From Mycobacterium neglectum (GTDB lineage Bacteria > Actinomycetota > Actinomycetes > Mycobacteriales > Mycobacteriaceae): a DNA stretch of 64,000 nt. Numbering within the stretch: position 1 is the first letter of the stretch; every line of letters starts with the position of its first letter. The notes beneath the pieces are model-generated. The model was not told where the DNA came from. It worked only from the letters and a program-made list of their open reading frames with translations, and did not search any database. This document shows, piece after piece, positions 38,888 through 49,408 of the stretch. Location: contig NZ_NVQE01000001.1 in assembly GCF_002591975.1 (NCBI RefSeq), positions 124,001-188,000 on the forward strand. The letters run 5' to 3'. The translations under genes were made by a program, and so were the position numbers.

Positions 38888-40225
38888 TCAGCGCTGTTCG
38901 CTGACCGATTCCGCTACCCGGACCGCGAGCTGGCGCGCGGTGTCCTCGTCGGCGGCTTCCACCATTACCCGAACTACTTGCTCAGTTCCCGAGGGTCGCA
39001 ATAGGATTCGGCCCGAGTCGCCCAGTGTACGTTGGGCCTCTGCTACCGCGGTGCGCACCGACGGCGCTTCTGCCACGGTGGCCTTGTCCGCGACCTCGAC
39101 GTTGATCAGCACCTGCGGCAGCGTCTGCATCGGCTCGGCGAGGGTGGCCAAAGACGTTTGTGTCTGTGCCATCCGCGACATCAAGCGCAAGCCCGTGAGG
39201 ATGCCGTCACCCGTCGTGCCGAACGCGGGCATGACGATGTGTCCGGATTGCTCGCCGCCGAGCGAATACTCGCCGGCGCGCAGTTCCTCGAGCACGTAGC
39301 GGTCTCCGACGCCGGTGGTGCGTACCTCGATGGACGCCGCGCGCATCGCGAGGTGCAGACCGAGGTTGCTCATGACGGTGGCGACCAACGTGTTGGATGC
39401 GAGCTCACCGGCCTCCTGCATCGCCAGCGCCATGATCACCATGATCGCGTCGCCGTCGACGGTTTGGCCGCTTGCATCCACAGCCAGGCAGCGGTCGGCG
39501 TCGCCGTCGTGTGCGAGGCCGAGATCCGCGCCGTGCGCGATGACCGCCGCCCGTAAGGGCTCCATGTGCGTGGAGCCGCAACCGTCGTTGATGTTCAGCC
39601 CGTTGGGCTCTGCGTTGATGGCGATGACGTTGGCGCCTGCGGCGCGGTAGGCGCGAGGCGCGGCCGCCGAAGCGGCGCCGTGTGCGCAGTCGACGACGAC
39701 GGTCAGCCCGTCGAGGCGAGTCGTGACGGCCTTGCCGACGTGTCGGAGGTATCGGTCCAGCGCGTCCTCGGCATCGACGACACGGCCGATGCCTGCACCG
39801 GTCGGCCGTTGGCCGGGTCCTTGGTGGACCAGCTCCTCGATCCGGTCCTCTGCCGCATCGTCGAGCTTGTGACCACCAGGGCCGAAGATCTTGATGCCGT
39901 TGTCCGGCATCGGATTGTGCGACGCGCTGATCATCACGCCGAAATCGGCGTCGTACGCACCTGCGAGGTAGGCCACGGCCGGGGTCGGCAGCACGCCGAC
40001 CCGCAGGGCGTCCACGCCCTCGCTGGTGATGCCTGCGATCACCGCCGCTTCGAGCATCTCGCCGCTTGCCCTCGGGTCGCGTCCGACGACCGCCACCCGG
40101 CGGGCCCGTCCACCTACGCTGCCAAGGCGCCGAGCCGCCGCGGAACCCAACGCCAATGCCAGCTCAGAAGTGAGATCCTGGTTGGCGACGCCGCGCACCC
40201 CGTCGGTGCCGAACAGTCGACCCAT
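38888..40225 (-). CDS. glmM: Phosphoglucosamine mutase
   Basis: The 445-residue enzyme starts [15 protein letters not shown] and has the phosphoserine loop [15 protein letters not shown] (S102), the metal loop [22 protein letters not shown] and [14 protein letters not shown]. It converts glucosamine-6-P to glucosamine-1-P for UDP-GlcNAc. The start is set by alignment. It precedes the EspC-like gene by 44 nt. Confidence 0.97.
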   Translation of the reverse strand: MGRLFGTDGVRGVANQDLTSELALALGSAAARRLGSVGGRARRVAVVGRDPRASGEMLEAAVIAGITSEGVDALRVGVLPTPAVAYLAGAYDADFGVMISASHNPMPDNGIKIFGPGGHKLDDAAEDRIEELVHQGPGQRPTGAGIGRVVDAEDALDRYLRHVGKAVTTRLDGLTVVVDCAHGAASAAAPRAYRAAGANVIAINAEPNGLNINDGCGSTHMEPLRAAVIAHGADLGLAHDGDADRCLAVDASGQTVDGDAIMVIMALAMQEAGELASNTLVATVMSNLGLHLAMRAASIEVRTTGVGDRYVLEELRAGEYSLGGEQSGHIVMPAFGTTGDGILTGLRLMSRMAQTQTSLATLAEPMQTLPQVLINVEVADKATVAEAPSVRTAVAEAQRTLGDSGRILLRPSGTEQVVRVMVEAADEDTARQLAVRVAESVSEQR

Positions 40226-40367
40226 GCCGACAAACTTCTCATAAGTGGCGCCCAAAGAGCCAACTGTCGGCTTCGGGGCCCGTGCCGCCGCCGAATCGGT
40301 ACTCAAACGCGACTCACCGCCCGCATCCGGATGGATACGGGCGGTAAGAACGCTTCAGTCGCTTGTT

Positions 40368-40811
40368 TTAGCTGCCCTGCTCAGCGGACGGCCCCGCAGG
40401 CGTCGCGGGCTCCGTGGTCGGGACCTCGTCACCGGACTGGCCGGGGGTCGTGCCCTCAACCGCGCCCGGGAGGACCTCAGCCTGGCCAGGAAGGCCCTCG
40501 ACCGCGGCGTTCTGCTGGATCAGGACCGAACCGAGGCTGTTAGTGCAGACGGTCTGCTCAGTGCCGTCGGCCTCAGTGGTCTCGGCCATGGTGGTGACCT
40601 GGTCGACCTCCAGGTCACAGACACCAGCAGCGATCTGAGCGGCGTCGGCGGCCTTCACGTCCTCGAGGATTCCGGCGTTCCCCAGGCTCACATTGACCAG
40701 GCCGTCGGGTGCGGTCTCGGGCTGCGCGGTCGCGATGCCCAGGCCTGCAGTGAACAGCAGCGACCCGCCGATAACGGTCCCGGCTGCGACGTTCTTCATG
40801 ACGTTCCTCAT
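40368..40811 (-). CDS. Small secreted protein with a two-Cys VNVSLGNAGILEDVK-type domain
   Basis: The 147-residue protein has a Sec signal (MRNVMKNVAAGTVIGGSLLFTAGLGIATAQ) and a mature domain with DGLVNVSLGNAGILEDVKAADAAQIAAGVCDLEVDQV and ADGTEQTVCTNSLGSVLIQQ, with two Cys likely in a disulfide. The tail is rich in Pro, Thr and Glu. The pattern recalls short actinobacterial surface proteins with chaplin-like spacing, but I do not assign a function. AAGGAG 6 nt before the ATG at 40811 fixes the start. It lies 142 nt upstream of glmM. Confidence 0.8.
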   Translation of the reverse strand: MRNVMKNVAAGTVIGGSLLFTAGLGIATAQPETAPDGLVNVSLGNAGILEDVKAADAAQIAAGVCDLEVDQVTTMAETTEADGTEQTVCTNSLGSVLIQQNAAVEGLPGQAEVLPGAVEGTTPGQSGDEVPTTEPATPAGPSAEQGS

Positions 40812-41095
40812 CAATTACTCCTTTTCAGTCAGGAGGCGACAGTCCGGTACCCAACGTCGTGAACTGGATTTGTACCGGTGGCCGTCGCGGCCCCTCCGCA
40901 CATGCGGCGCCGCCACCTCCGAAATGGCTGTATTCACGATCGGGACCGGCCCCAAACGAGAAAGCGGGGAATTGTGAGCTGGTCGGCGTTGAATGCAAAC
41001 CGTCGTGAATGTCGGGAATTACCGGCCGGTAGTGGGGCCAACGCGAGACCGCCGGGTACGCGAAATCGCGTACCCGGCGGCCATCGAGGAATCGA

Positions 41096-41668
41096 TCAGC
41101 GCTTGCTGTACTGCGGCGCCTTACGGGCCTTCTTGAGACCGTACTTCTTACGCTCGATGGCCCGCGGGTCGCGGGTCAGGAAGCCGGCCTTCTTCAGTGC
41201 AGGCCGGTCCTCGGGCTGCACCAGGATCAGCGCGCGGGAGATTGCCAGGCGCAGCGCGCCGGCCTGCCCGGACGGGCCGCCGCCATCGAGGTGGGCGTAG
41301 ATGTCGAAGGCGTCCACCCTGTCCACGGTCACCAGCGGAGCCTTGATGAGCTGCTGGTGCACCTTGTTCGGGAAGTAGGCCTCCAGAGAGCGACCATCGA
41401 GGTGGAACTGGCCGGTGCCCGGCACGAGACGCACCCGGACGACGGCTTCCTTGCGGCGGCCGACGGTCTGGATCGGACGGTCGATGATGACTGGCTCGCG
41501 AGCAGGAGCCGCTTCAGGCGCGGCCGCCTCGGTCGCTGCCTCCTCGACGGGAGCCTCGGCCACAGCTTCTGTGGCTTCTGTGGCTTCCGGGGCCTCGGTG
41601 GCCTCTGGGGCCTCGGTGGCCTCTGGGGCTTCGGTCACTTCTTCGGTCGTGTCAGTCGGTTCGGTCAC
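41096..41668 (-). CDS. rpsI: 30S ribosomal protein S9
   Basis: The C-terminal 130 residues are S9: [51 protein letters not shown] and the end [18 protein letters not shown], whose Arg reaches the P-site tRNA. The N-terminal 60 residues are an acidic extension with EAPEAT repeats, making the protein 190 residues, longer than the roughly 150 in M. tuberculosis. It overlaps rplM by 4 nt (ATGA). Confidence 0.96.
   Translation of the reverse strand: MTEPTDTTEEVTEAPEATEAPEATEAPEATEATEAVAEAPVEEAATEAAAPEAAPAREPVIIDRPIQTVGRRKEAVVRVRLVPGTGQFHLDGRSLEAYFPNKVHQQLIKAPLVTVDRVDAFDIYAHLDGGGPSGQAGALRLAISRALILVQPEDRPALKKAGFLTRDPRAIERKKYGLKKARKAPQYSKR
41579..41632. repeat. Three 18-bp repeats in the rpsI N-terminal extension
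   Basis: Three units encode EAPEAT (residues 13-30) on the minus strand. The next codons (EATEAV) are a diverged copy. This explains the extra length of S9. Confidence 0.85.
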
Positions 41669-42108
41669 TGGGCCACCTGCTTGATCTCATACGGAATGGG
41701 CTGCTGAGCAATGTGAGGATGATCCGGCCCCACGTAGACCCGCAGCTTCTTCTGGATCTGATGACCGAGCTTGGTGTGCGGGATCATGCCGAGAATCGCC
41801 TTTTCGACGACCCGGTCGGCGTGCTTCTCCATCTCGTCGCCGAGCGCACGCGCGCGCAGACCGCCGGGAAAACCCGAGTGGCGGTAGGCGAACTTCTTCG
41901 TGAGTTTGTCGCCGCTGATGGCGACCTTGTCTGCATTGATGACGATGACGAAATCGCCACCGTCGACATTCGGCGTGAATGTCGGCTTGTGCTTGCCCCG
42001 CAGCAAATTCGCTGCTGCGACGGCGAGCCGGCCGAGCACCACGTCGGTGGCGTCGATGACGTACCACGAACGTGTGGTGTCACCCGCCTTCGGCGTGTAC
42101 GTAGACAC
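41665..42108 (-). CDS. rplM: 50S ribosomal protein L13
   Basis: The 147-residue protein is L13: [48 protein letters not shown], then [33 protein letters not shown]. It binds 23S rRNA early in 50S assembly. It heads the rplM-rpsI operon, with a 276-nt leader or gap before esxT. Confidence 0.98.
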   Translation of the reverse strand: MSTYTPKAGDTTRSWYVIDATDVVLGRLAVAAANLLRGKHKPTFTPNVDGGDFVIVINADKVAISGDKLTKKFAYRHSGFPGGLRARALGDEMEKHADRVVEKAILGMIPHTKLGHQIQKKLRVYVGPDHPHIAQQPIPYEIKQVAQ

Positions 42109-42279
42109 AGCGCTACCTCTCCATATATCGGGTTGATCCCGGAGTGACCCGGGGGTCGGTCTGGCATTGCGGTGGGGAATCCTCGGCGACCGACGTAGAC
42201 CCGAGGCCCCGGCTGACTTAGTGCACCGTACGCCAACGAGGCAGCTTACCCGCGGACGTCCTCGCAGGTCAAAACACGA

Positions 42280-42327
42280 GTTTGGGCCACCGTGACCGCC
42301 TCTCCCAACGGCCGCGGTGGCCCAAAC
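42280..42327 (-). terminator. Hairpin downstream of esxT, probable terminator of the ESX-4 minus-strand operon
   Basis: Thirteen-base arms (42280-42292 and 42315-42327, GTTTGGGCCACCG with its complement) pair perfectly around a 22-nt loop. On the minus strand it is followed by TCGTGTTTTG. It lies 58 nt after the esxT stop. Confidence 0.7.
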
Positions 42328-42384
42328 CTTTCACTGGCGAACCCCATGGCTCCCCTCCAAACGGGACCGCACAGACTTCATCGG

Positions 42385-42681
42385 CTATCCGCCCCAGGCG
42401 TTGGCCGCCATCCGATCCGTCGCAGCGACCTCGTCGGACCCGTCGCGGACGGCGTTGCCCAATCTGACCAGGATGTCATTCAGCGCACTCGCCGCCTGCT
42501 CCCATCGGACCTGCTCGATGCGATATGCCTCGGCGGCCTGGCGCGTCCAGATTTCCTGCAGTGGCGCGATCTGGGCGCGCAGATCATCCAGCGCAGCGTT
42601 CAGTCGCGCCGAGGTGGTGTGGATCTCCTGTCGGACCGTGTATTCGATCTCACCGAAGTTGTACGAGAGCACGTTCTCCAT
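42385..42681 (-). CDS. esxT: WXG100-family protein EsxT
   Basis: The 98-residue helical hairpin starts with VLSYNFGEIEYTVRQEIHTTSARLNAALDDLRAQIAPLQEIWTRQAAEAY; the turn reads WTR, not WXG, as also in M. tuberculosis EsxT (from memory). It forms a dimer with EsxU and is a likely ESX-4 substrate. GAGGAG 6 nt before the ATG at 42681 fixes the start. The gene lies 10 nt after esxU. Confidence 0.92.
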   Translation of the reverse strand: MENVLSYNFGEIEYTVRQEIHTTSARLNAALDDLRAQIAPLQEIWTRQAAEAYRIEQVRWEQAASALNDILVRLGNAVRDGSDEVAATDRMAANAWGG

Positions 42682-42691
42682 TTCGGACTCC

Positions 42692-43015
42692 TCAGAGGTT
42701 GGTGGCGACCGCGCCGATCTGGTGCGAATGGGTCTCCGCGGCATCGCGAAGTGTCGCTTGGTTAAGGCGGATCGTCTCGGCGATCCGCTGCAGCGCCGCG
42801 TGGAGCTTGACCGATTCGGAGTTCCATCGATCGACGACCTCGTGGAAACGGGACGCGGCCACCCCGCCCCAGACGGACGCCGGCACGCCACCCATGCGCC
42901 CGATGAAGGTCTGGAGCATCGCCCGGATCTCCTCATTTCGGGCATCAGTTTTCCCGGCGATGGCCGCCATCAGGTCGAAGTCGGTGTTGAGTGAGCCACC
43001 TGCCGGTGTCGTCAT
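42692..43015 (-). CDS. esxU: WXG100-family protein EsxU
   Basis: The 107-residue helical hairpin has [19 protein letters not shown], with the WGG turn of the WXG100 family. It pairs with EsxT as the ESX-4 substrate dimer. GGAAGGA lies upstream of the ATG at 43015. The order eccC4, secretion-associated protein, esxU, esxT matches Rv3447c-Rv3444c. Confidence 0.93.
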   Translation of the reverse strand: MTTPAGGSLNTDFDLMAAIAGKTDARNEEIRAMLQTFIGRMGGVPASVWGGVAASRFHEVVDRWNSESVKLHAALQRIAETIRLNQATLRDAAETHSHQIGAVATNL

Positions 43016-43082
43016 CGGTGTCCTTCCGTTCCGTTCGCGTTGTTATGAAGGTTCGACGTCCTCGCCGCCGATTCGGTTCCCT

Positions 43083-44267
43083 CTAGGAAATAGCGTGCGC
43101 GGAACGAATCGCTCGATCGCAGGCTTCCCGTACGAGATGTTCACGGCGCGGCCGGCTCTGGCAGCCGATCGCAATGCGCGCCGTCCCGTCGACCACTACC
43201 GCCCATGCGATGTTTCGCTCCGGTCGGATCTCGCGATACGTCACTGCGTCTCTGTCGGCGCGACGGTCCGACGGATTGAAATCCACGAAGGCGCCGTCGG
43301 CCGACTGGGCCAACGCTGCGAGCAGAGTGTCCGCCGTTTTCGCGAGATTGGAGGGCTGGGCGAGGACGGACTGTGTGATATGCAGGGCGACGTCACCGTC
43401 AGTCGGCGAAACCACTTGCACCCGAGCCGATCCCGGTCCCGATGTGATGCGCTGGGCGGTCCAGGTCGCCGGCACCATCAGACCGATCCTGCCTTCGACC
43501 AGCAACGTCATCGGCATATCGCCAACGCGATCCGAACTATTGTCGTGCACCGCCGCGACACCGCCGCACAGCACCACCGTCGACGCCACGCCGACCAGAA
43601 CCGCAAGCGTCTTGCGGTGCCGGCGCCAGCCCGCTCCGCCAGTGGAGACTGCGGATTGAGCATGAATGCGTGATCGTTGCGCCGCGCCGGCGCGCAATAT
43701 CCATCCGTCGTCGGCGATCCTGACCGGCACTCCGACGCCACGCAGACGATCGCAGACCGACGACCCGAGCAGCCCGGCACCGAACACGCTTTCCGGGGCG
43801 TCCACCAACACTGCCGCGGGCGCACCGACGGCCGCCGCCACCGCCTCGGCGTCCGCTACCGGCTCGCCCTGCCGCGGTACGACGGCGACGATCTTGCCGA
43901 AGACGGTCACGATCACGACATCTGTGGCGATCTCCACGATGGTGGTCTCAGCCGAGATGCCCTCCCGCAGCATCGCTGTTCGTTCCAGCAGGACAACGCC
44001 ATTCGCCACGGTGCGTGCGGCCCGCTGTGCCGTGTCGATCCTGGCTGACGACCACCACACGGGGCAGACGAGGACCACGGTGCCGACGCCACCACCCGCG
44101 GCAGCGCTCATCACGTCATCCCACACATCGCGTACGGACACCGGACGGTCGTCGATCAACGCGATCTCGTCGTCGATGCAGTCGAGCGCGACTGAAACCC
44201 ATTCCGGCCGGACATCGTTGACTCCGCGAATGGTCCCGGGTCCGACCTCGATGACGACCTCGCTCAC
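43083..44267 (-). CDS. Type VII secretion-associated membrane protein (Rv3446c-type)
   Basis: The 394-residue protein has an ATPase-like N-terminal part (MSEVVIEVGPGTIRGVN, VLVCPVWWSSARIDTAQRAAR, EIATDVVIVTVFGKIVAVVPRQGEPVADAEAVAAAVG). One transmembrane helix (TLAVLVGVASTVVLCGGVAAV, about residues 222-242) leads to an extracytoplasmic domain of about 150 residues. It matches the type VII secretion-associated protein family; actin-like (ASKHA) features of the first part suggest a nucleotide-binding fold, by inference. The GTG overlaps eccC4 by 4 nt. Confidence 0.85.
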   Translation of the reverse strand: MSEVVIEVGPGTIRGVNDVRPEWVSVALDCIDDEIALIDDRPVSVRDVWDDVMSAAAGGGVGTVVLVCPVWWSSARIDTAQRAARTVANGVVLLERTAMLREGISAETTIVEIATDVVIVTVFGKIVAVVPRQGEPVADAEAVAAAVGAPAAVLVDAPESVFGAGLLGSSVCDRLRGVGVPVRIADDGWILRAGAAQRSRIHAQSAVSTGGAGWRRHRKTLAVLVGVASTVVLCGGVAAVHDNSSDRVGDMPMTLLVEGRIGLMVPATWTAQRITSGPGSARVQVVSPTDGDVALHITQSVLAQPSNLAKTADTLLAALAQSADGAFVDFNPSDRRADRDAVTYREIRPERNIAWAVVVDGTARIAIGCQSRPRREHLVREACDRAIRSAHAIS

Positions 44268-47200
44268 GGTGGATCGGTCCAGGCCACCTGGATGAGCTGA
44301 TCCGCACGTCGAGTGATCAACGTTCCCCGCCCTGGCGGAAGCGCTGATGGTCGGACCGTCCCGAGTAGCACACCTTCCTCCGGGCTCGCGCTCATCATCA
44401 ACCCCATCGCGCCGAGTTCGCGCATCCGTGCGAGAACCGGATCGAACATCGCACGTGCCGCGCCACCGGACCGGCGGGCGACGACGACGTGCAGCCCGAG
44501 ATCCGCGGCATGCGGCAGGAAGTCGGTGAGCGGAGCGAGCGGATTGCCGGTCGCCCCTGCCACCAGGTCGTAGTCGTCGACGATGAGGTAGATGTCGGGC
44601 CCCGACCACCAAGACCGCGTGCGTAGCTGCTGCTGGGTGACGTTCTCGCCGGGCATCCGCGCTTCCAGCCTTCCGACTATCGCCGGCAGTCGTGATGTCA
44701 GAGATGATGGTGACATCGCGTAACCGCCGAGGTGTTCGGACTCGACGACGCCGAGCAGGGTCCGGCGATAATCGACGATCTCGAGCTGAGCCTCGTCGGC
44801 GGTGTTGGTGCGAATCAGTTGTCGACACAGCAGCCGTAACATCGCCGTCTTCCCACACCCGGTTTCGCCGAGCACGATCAGGTGCGACTGCTCTGCGAAA
44901 TCGACGTGTACGGGCTTCAATTCGTTCTCACCGATGCCGATCAGAACGTGTGAGCCGGGCTGCCGATCATGAACCGCGAGATCGCCACACGGGATCTGTC
45001 TCGGCAGCAACTGGACCACCGGTGCAGAGTTCGGCGCCCACCGGTCACGCAGGCGTTCACACTCGACGGCGATTGCTTCGGCGAGCCCTCTCGTGGTCGT
45101 CTCGCCGTCGAACCGAGGTATTGCAATCGCGAACTCCAGGCGGTTCGCCGCGATGCCGCGTCCCGCCGGTCGGGCCGACAGGTCACGCGCGCGCTTGCGG
45201 TCCATCTCGGATTCAGAAGGGTCACCGAGCCGAAGCTCGATGCGCGTCGCGATCTGATCCTTCAATGCGGGCCGCACTTCAGCCCAGCGCGATGCCGCAA
45301 TGACGACATGAATGCCGAACGAAAGGCCCTGGGCGGCAATCGCGGTGATCGGGCCCTCGAGGTAGTCGAACTCCTGGCGCAGCGTCGCCCAGCCATCGAT
45401 CACCAGAAACACGTCACTGAAGGGATCGTCGCCTCTTCGCGACGACGACTCCCGCCGCTGCAACATCGAGGCCACCGCCGCAACGGTGCGGCGGCACAGG
45501 TCGACATCTGAACGCCCGGCCATCGAGCCAACATGCGGCAGTCGCCGCATGGACGACAACGCTCCGCCCCCGAAGTCGAGGCAGTAGAACCCCACATCCG
45601 CCGGATCATGGTGTCGGGCCAGTGCCAGCAGCATCGTGCACAACGCTGTCGACTTCCCAGACCGCGGCGCGCCGACGATCGCGACATTTCCTGCTGGGCC
45701 GTCCAATTCGACGACGAGCGGATCGCGGCGCTGCTGGTATGGATTGTCCATCACACCGATCGGCACCGTCAGCCTGCGCTGGCCCCGCCCCGGCATCAAC
45801 GCATCGAGGGTCGGCGACTGGGTCAGTGGTGGCAACCACACCTGATGTGCCGGCCGGCCCTGACCCGCAAGGCGATCCAGCATCCCGTCCAGCACGGTGC
45901 GAGCAGGCTGTTGGAACTGCTTGGTCTCGACCGGCTCGCTGAATCGTGACTGCACCCTGGTGAACACCCGCGGGATCGCCGGTGCCGACGACACGGACGT
46001 GTCGCGCCGCTCGTCGTCGGGGCCGGACACGAATGCGGTCTGAAACCGCACGAGGTCACCCGAAGCAGACTTGAGATAGGCCACCCCGGGTGCGGTCGGC
46101 AAATGATAGGCGTCGGGAACACCGAGGACCGCCCGAGACTCACCGGCGGAGAAGGTCTTCAGGCAGATCCGGTACGACAGATGGGTTTCCAGTCCCCGCA
46201 ACCGGCCTTCGTCCAGTCGCTGGCTGGCGAGCAAGAGGTGCATGCCCAGCGATCGGCCCAACCGTCCGATCGCGACGAACAGTTCGGCGAAGTCGGGATG
46301 CTGGCTGAGCAGTTCGGAGAACTCGTCCACCAGGATGAACAACGCCGGCAACGGTGGTAGTCCGGCACCTCGCGAACGTGCCCGCCGATATTCAGCGAGG
46401 TTCGCCAATCCCCCCGCCGTCCGAAGTAGCTCCTGGCGTCTGTTCATCTCACCGGCGAGCGCATCGTTCATCCTGCTGACGAGGTGCGCTTCGCCGGCCA
46501 GATTCGTGATGACGGCGCCGACATGGGATGCCCGCTCCAGCCCGAGGAAAGTCGCGCCCCCTTTGAAGTCGACCAGAATCAGGTTGAGGACATCCGGAGG
46601 ATGGGACGTGATCATCCCGAGGGCCAGCGTGCGCAGCAGTTCGGATTTTCCAGAGCCGGTGGCGCCCACGCACAAGCCATGCGGTCCCATCCCGTTCCGC
46701 GCGGCCTCGTTGATATCGAGGTGTACGCGAGTCCCGTCCTCCGCGACCCCTATGGGCACCGCCCTGATATGCCCGTCAGCGGCTGCTTTCCAATACTTCT
46801 CGGGATCGAGACGGTCTCTGTCGATCCCCATCATGTCGAACCAGCCGTGCGCCTCCGCACGCCCGTCCACCGCGGATCGGTATTGCGTGAGACGCCGAGC
46901 GCACGCCGACGCCTGGGTGATCGAAATCAGATCGGGACGCGCGGTCACCTCATCGCCATCCTGAGCGCGCACGGCTACGATTCCAGCGTCGACGTATAGG
47001 TGCAGTCGCCTTGGGGAAGCGGCCGGCACCAGCGACATTCCAACCTCGATAACGGTGGTGGAATTGCCCTCGTCGAGCCCACTTTCGAGCGCCGACGAAT
47101 CGCCGCCGTCCAGGACCATCACGACGTGCCGCTGTTCGACACCGCCCTCGGGCAGAACGTGCCGATGGTGTGGCAGCCATTTCAGCCAATCCCACTCATT

Positions 47201-47962
47201 GCTCGACTCGGCACCGGCGACAGCGCCGATCACGATGTGGTCAGGACCATGCAGGATGGCAAGTTGACAGATCAGCGATCGAAGCAGCGCCCTCGCGGCC
47301 TGCGCGTCACCGTCGACGGTGATCACCGAGAAGTGCAGCAGAGCCAACGTTATTGGCGTATCGACGAGGGTCGACCGACTGCGAATCAAACTCCGCATTG
47401 CACTGACAGTCACCGGGTCTGGCTCGTCGACGGTGCTCAGATCCGGTTCGATCAATGCCGTCGACAGCGGTTGGTCACCGATGCCCACCCGGAGAAGGCA
47501 ATAGTCCGGATCTTCTGGTCTTCGCTCCCACATCCGTCGGCTACCTGCCAGGGTCCACAGCGCTCGCGGTTCGGGGTGACACCACTGCAGTGAGTGCCGT
47601 TGACCGTCGGCAGTGCTTGTGGCCGCCCGGTCGAGCGTGTCGAGGTAGTTGAGATATTTCTGCCGATCCCTGTTGATCTCGGCGGTGCGGTTGGTGCCGC
47701 GGGCGCTGTAGACGAGCGTCCCGATCACCGACGTCAGCATCATCACGGGAAAGAACAGATACATCGGGTTGCGCGTCGTCTGCGCGCCGGACGTGAAGTA
47801 CACCGCCATCATTCCGATGGCGGCAGCGAGCATCGCCACTGGCAGCAGTCGGGCGAGCAGGTTCGCCGGCGTGGCCGCCGGAATCTGTGGTGGCGCATCG
47901 ACGACAACGGGGACGTGTGCCACCGGCGGCACCGGCACTCGTGGCACACGAACGAAATCCAT
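44264..47962 (-). CDS. eccC4: ESX-4 FtsK/SpoIIIE-type ATPase EccC4
   Basis: The 1232-residue motor has two N-terminal membrane helices (LLARLLPVAMLAAAIGMMAVY and LFFPVMMLTSVIGTLVYS). Three FtsK-like ATPase domains have Walker A motifs GATGSGKSEL (about residue 435), GAPRSGKSTA (about 770) and GETGCGKTAM (about 1030). EccC drives substrate export through ESX and binds Esx C-terminal signals. It is one continuous chain, as in Rv3447c; in several other ESX systems it is split in two. It diverges from eccD4. Confidence 0.96.
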   Translation of the reverse strand: MDFVRVPRVPVPPVAHVPVVVDAPPQIPAATPANLLARLLPVAMLAAAIGMMAVYFTSGAQTTRNPMYLFFPVMMLTSVIGTLVYSARGTNRTAEINRDRQKYLNYLDTLDRAATSTADGQRHSLQWCHPEPRALWTLAGSRRMWERRPEDPDYCLLRVGIGDQPLSTALIEPDLSTVDEPDPVTVSAMRSLIRSRSTLVDTPITLALLHFSVITVDGDAQAARALLRSLICQLAILHGPDHIVIGAVAGAESSNEWDWLKWLPHHRHVLPEGGVEQRHVVMVLDGGDSSALESGLDEGNSTTVIEVGMSLVPAASPRRLHLYVDAGIVAVRAQDGDEVTARPDLISITQASACARRLTQYRSAVDGRAEAHGWFDMMGIDRDRLDPEKYWKAAADGHIRAVPIGVAEDGTRVHLDINEAARNGMGPHGLCVGATGSGKSELLRTLALGMITSHPPDVLNLILVDFKGGATFLGLERASHVGAVITNLAGEAHLVSRMNDALAGEMNRRQELLRTAGGLANLAEYRRARSRGAGLPPLPALFILVDEFSELLSQHPDFAELFVAIGRLGRSLGMHLLLASQRLDEGRLRGLETHLSYRICLKTFSAGESRAVLGVPDAYHLPTAPGVAYLKSASGDLVRFQTAFVSGPDDERRDTSVSSAPAIPRVFTRVQSRFSEPVETKQFQQPARTVLDGMLDRLAGQGRPAHQVWLPPLTQSPTLDALMPGRGQRRLTVPIGVMDNPYQQRRDPLVVELDGPAGNVAIVGAPRSGKSTALCTMLLALARHHDPADVGFYCLDFGGGALSSMRRLPHVGSMAGRSDVDLCRRTVAAVASMLQRRESSSRRGDDPFSDVFLVIDGWATLRQEFDYLEGPITAIAAQGLSFGIHVVIAASRWAEVRPALKDQIATRIELRLGDPSESEMDRKRARDLSARPAGRGIAANRLEFAIAIPRFDGETTTRGLAEAIAVECERLRDRWAPNSAPVVQLLPRQIPCGDLAVHDRQPGSHVLIGIGENELKPVHVDFAEQSHLIVLGETGCGKTAMLRLLCRQLIRTNTADEAQLEIVDYRRTLLGVVESEHLGGYAMSPSSLTSRLPAIVGRLEARMPGENVTQQQLRTRSWWSGPDIYLIVDDYDLVAGATGNPLAPLTDFLPHAADLGLHVVVARRSGGAARAMFDPVLARMRELGAMGLMMSASPEEGVLLGTVRPSALPPGRGTLITRRADQLIQVAWTDPP

Positions 47963-48091
47963 CGAAATTATGGACGTCGCTGTCGCCGATCTGGTTCCAT
48001 CCGAAATTCATCCCCAGCCCGCAAGTTGCCGCGATTGCCCTCCCGCGGGCGGGGTTACGGTCGTTTGGCACAGACACCCGAGGGGGGATCG

Positions 48092-49408
48092 ATGCCAGAT
48101 TCGCTGTGCCCGCTCACCGTCGCGGTCTGTACCGCGGCCGCACGATGCGCAGTCGATGTGACGCTGCCGGCCGATATGCACATCGGTTTGCTGCTGCCGC
48201 AGATCGTCGCCATCGTTCACCGCGATCTTGGCGACATTGAACCGGACACCGCGCGCGACTGGCGGCTGTCGAGGCTGGGCGATCTGCCCATGGATGAGTC
48301 TTTGACCCTGAACGACAACGATGTTCGTGCGGGCGACGTACTACTGCTCACGACCATCGCGTCTCCGGCAGCGACATGGGTCGAGTACGACCCATGCCGC
48401 GCCGTTGCCGCGACCAAGTCCGCTGTTCCGCCCGTCCTGCGAATCCTCCCTGCCATCTGCTGCGTCCTGCTCGGCGGATTGGGTGCGTCGGCATTGATGC
48501 TTCCTGCGGCGCGGGCCACTACCACCGGCCTGTACACCGGCATGTGTCTCGCAGTCGCTGCGGCCGCTGGAGCGATCGTCGTTCGGCGTGTTCACGGTGA
48601 CCCGCTGGCATGTCTACCGCTGAGCCTGATAGCCGTGCTTTACGCGGGTGTCGTCGGCTTTCTGAGCGTACCGCCGGGCCCGTATGCACCCGGCCTGCTG
48701 CTGGCATCCGCAGTCATGATGTGTGCGGCGATTCTGCTCGTACGCGTGACCGGCTGTGGCAGAACCTGTTTGACGGCCGTGGCGACCGTCTGCGCGGTGG
48801 TGGCAGCCACCTCGGCCGCCACCGTGAACTGGAGACTACAACTCGACGCGGGCGGCGCGGTGCTTGTCACCGTGTCACTCGCGACGCTCGCATTCGCGCC
48901 GAGGTTGTCAATGGTGCTCAGCGGCACCGCCCCGGACGCGGCGCATGACGCCGGGCTATGCCATCGCATCTTGACCGGTCTGGTGGTGGGATCGTCGGTA
49001 GGCGCAGCGCTCGGCGTCACATCGGTTGTCATCGGAGAGATCCGTGCCATGGAGTCGACGATGCGCGCAACCACTTTCGCCACGATTGTCGCGCTGGTAC
49101 TTCTGCTGCGGGTACGCACTCATGTCGATTCGACGCGTCGTATCGGCCTCGCTGTCGCCGCAGGCCTCACTGCGACAGTGGGTTTCGCCGCGGCTGTCAT
49201 CTCCTATCCGGCACAAGCGCATGTGGTAAGCGCACTCGCTGCCACCGCGGGGGCTGCGGCACTGGGCTGCGTGGTCGGGCCGACGGTAAGTCCAATCGCT
49301 TTGCGCGCCGTGGAAGTCGTCGAGTATCTCGCGCTTGCGGCAGTCGTTCCCTTGGCCTGCTGGGTCGGCGGTATTTACGGATGGGCTAGGGAGATGAACC
49401 TGATATGA
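48092..49408 (+). CDS. eccD4: ESX-4 membrane channel subunit EccD4
   Basis: The 438-residue protein has an N-terminal ubiquitin-like domain (about 1-90: CPLTVAVCTAAARCAVDVTLPADMHIGLLLPQIV, LTLNDNDVRAGDVLLL). About eleven hydrophobic helices follow, including ILPAICCVLLGGLGASALML and LALAAVVPLACWVGGIYGW. This is EccD, the 11-helix membrane core of ESX. GGGGGGATCG precedes the ATG at 48092. Its stop overlaps the mycP4 start (ATGA). Confidence 0.94.
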   Translation: MPDSLCPLTVAVCTAAARCAVDVTLPADMHIGLLLPQIVAIVHRDLGDIEPDTARDWRLSRLGDLPMDESLTLNDNDVRAGDVLLLTTIASPAATWVEYDPCRAVAATKSAVPPVLRILPAICCVLLGGLGASALMLPAARATTTGLYTGMCLAVAAAAGAIVVRRVHGDPLACLPLSLIAVLYAGVVGFLSVPPGPYAPGLLLASAVMMCAAILLVRVTGCGRTCLTAVATVCAVVAATSAATVNWRLQLDAGGAVLVTVSLATLAFAPRLSMVLSGTAPDAAHDAGLCHRILTGLVVGSSVGAALGVTSVVIGEIRAMESTMRATTFATIVALVLLLRVRTHVDSTRRIGLAVAAGLTATVGFAAAVISYPAQAHVVSALAATAGAAALGCVVGPTVSPIALRAVEVVEYLALAAVVPLACWVGGIYGWAREMNLI

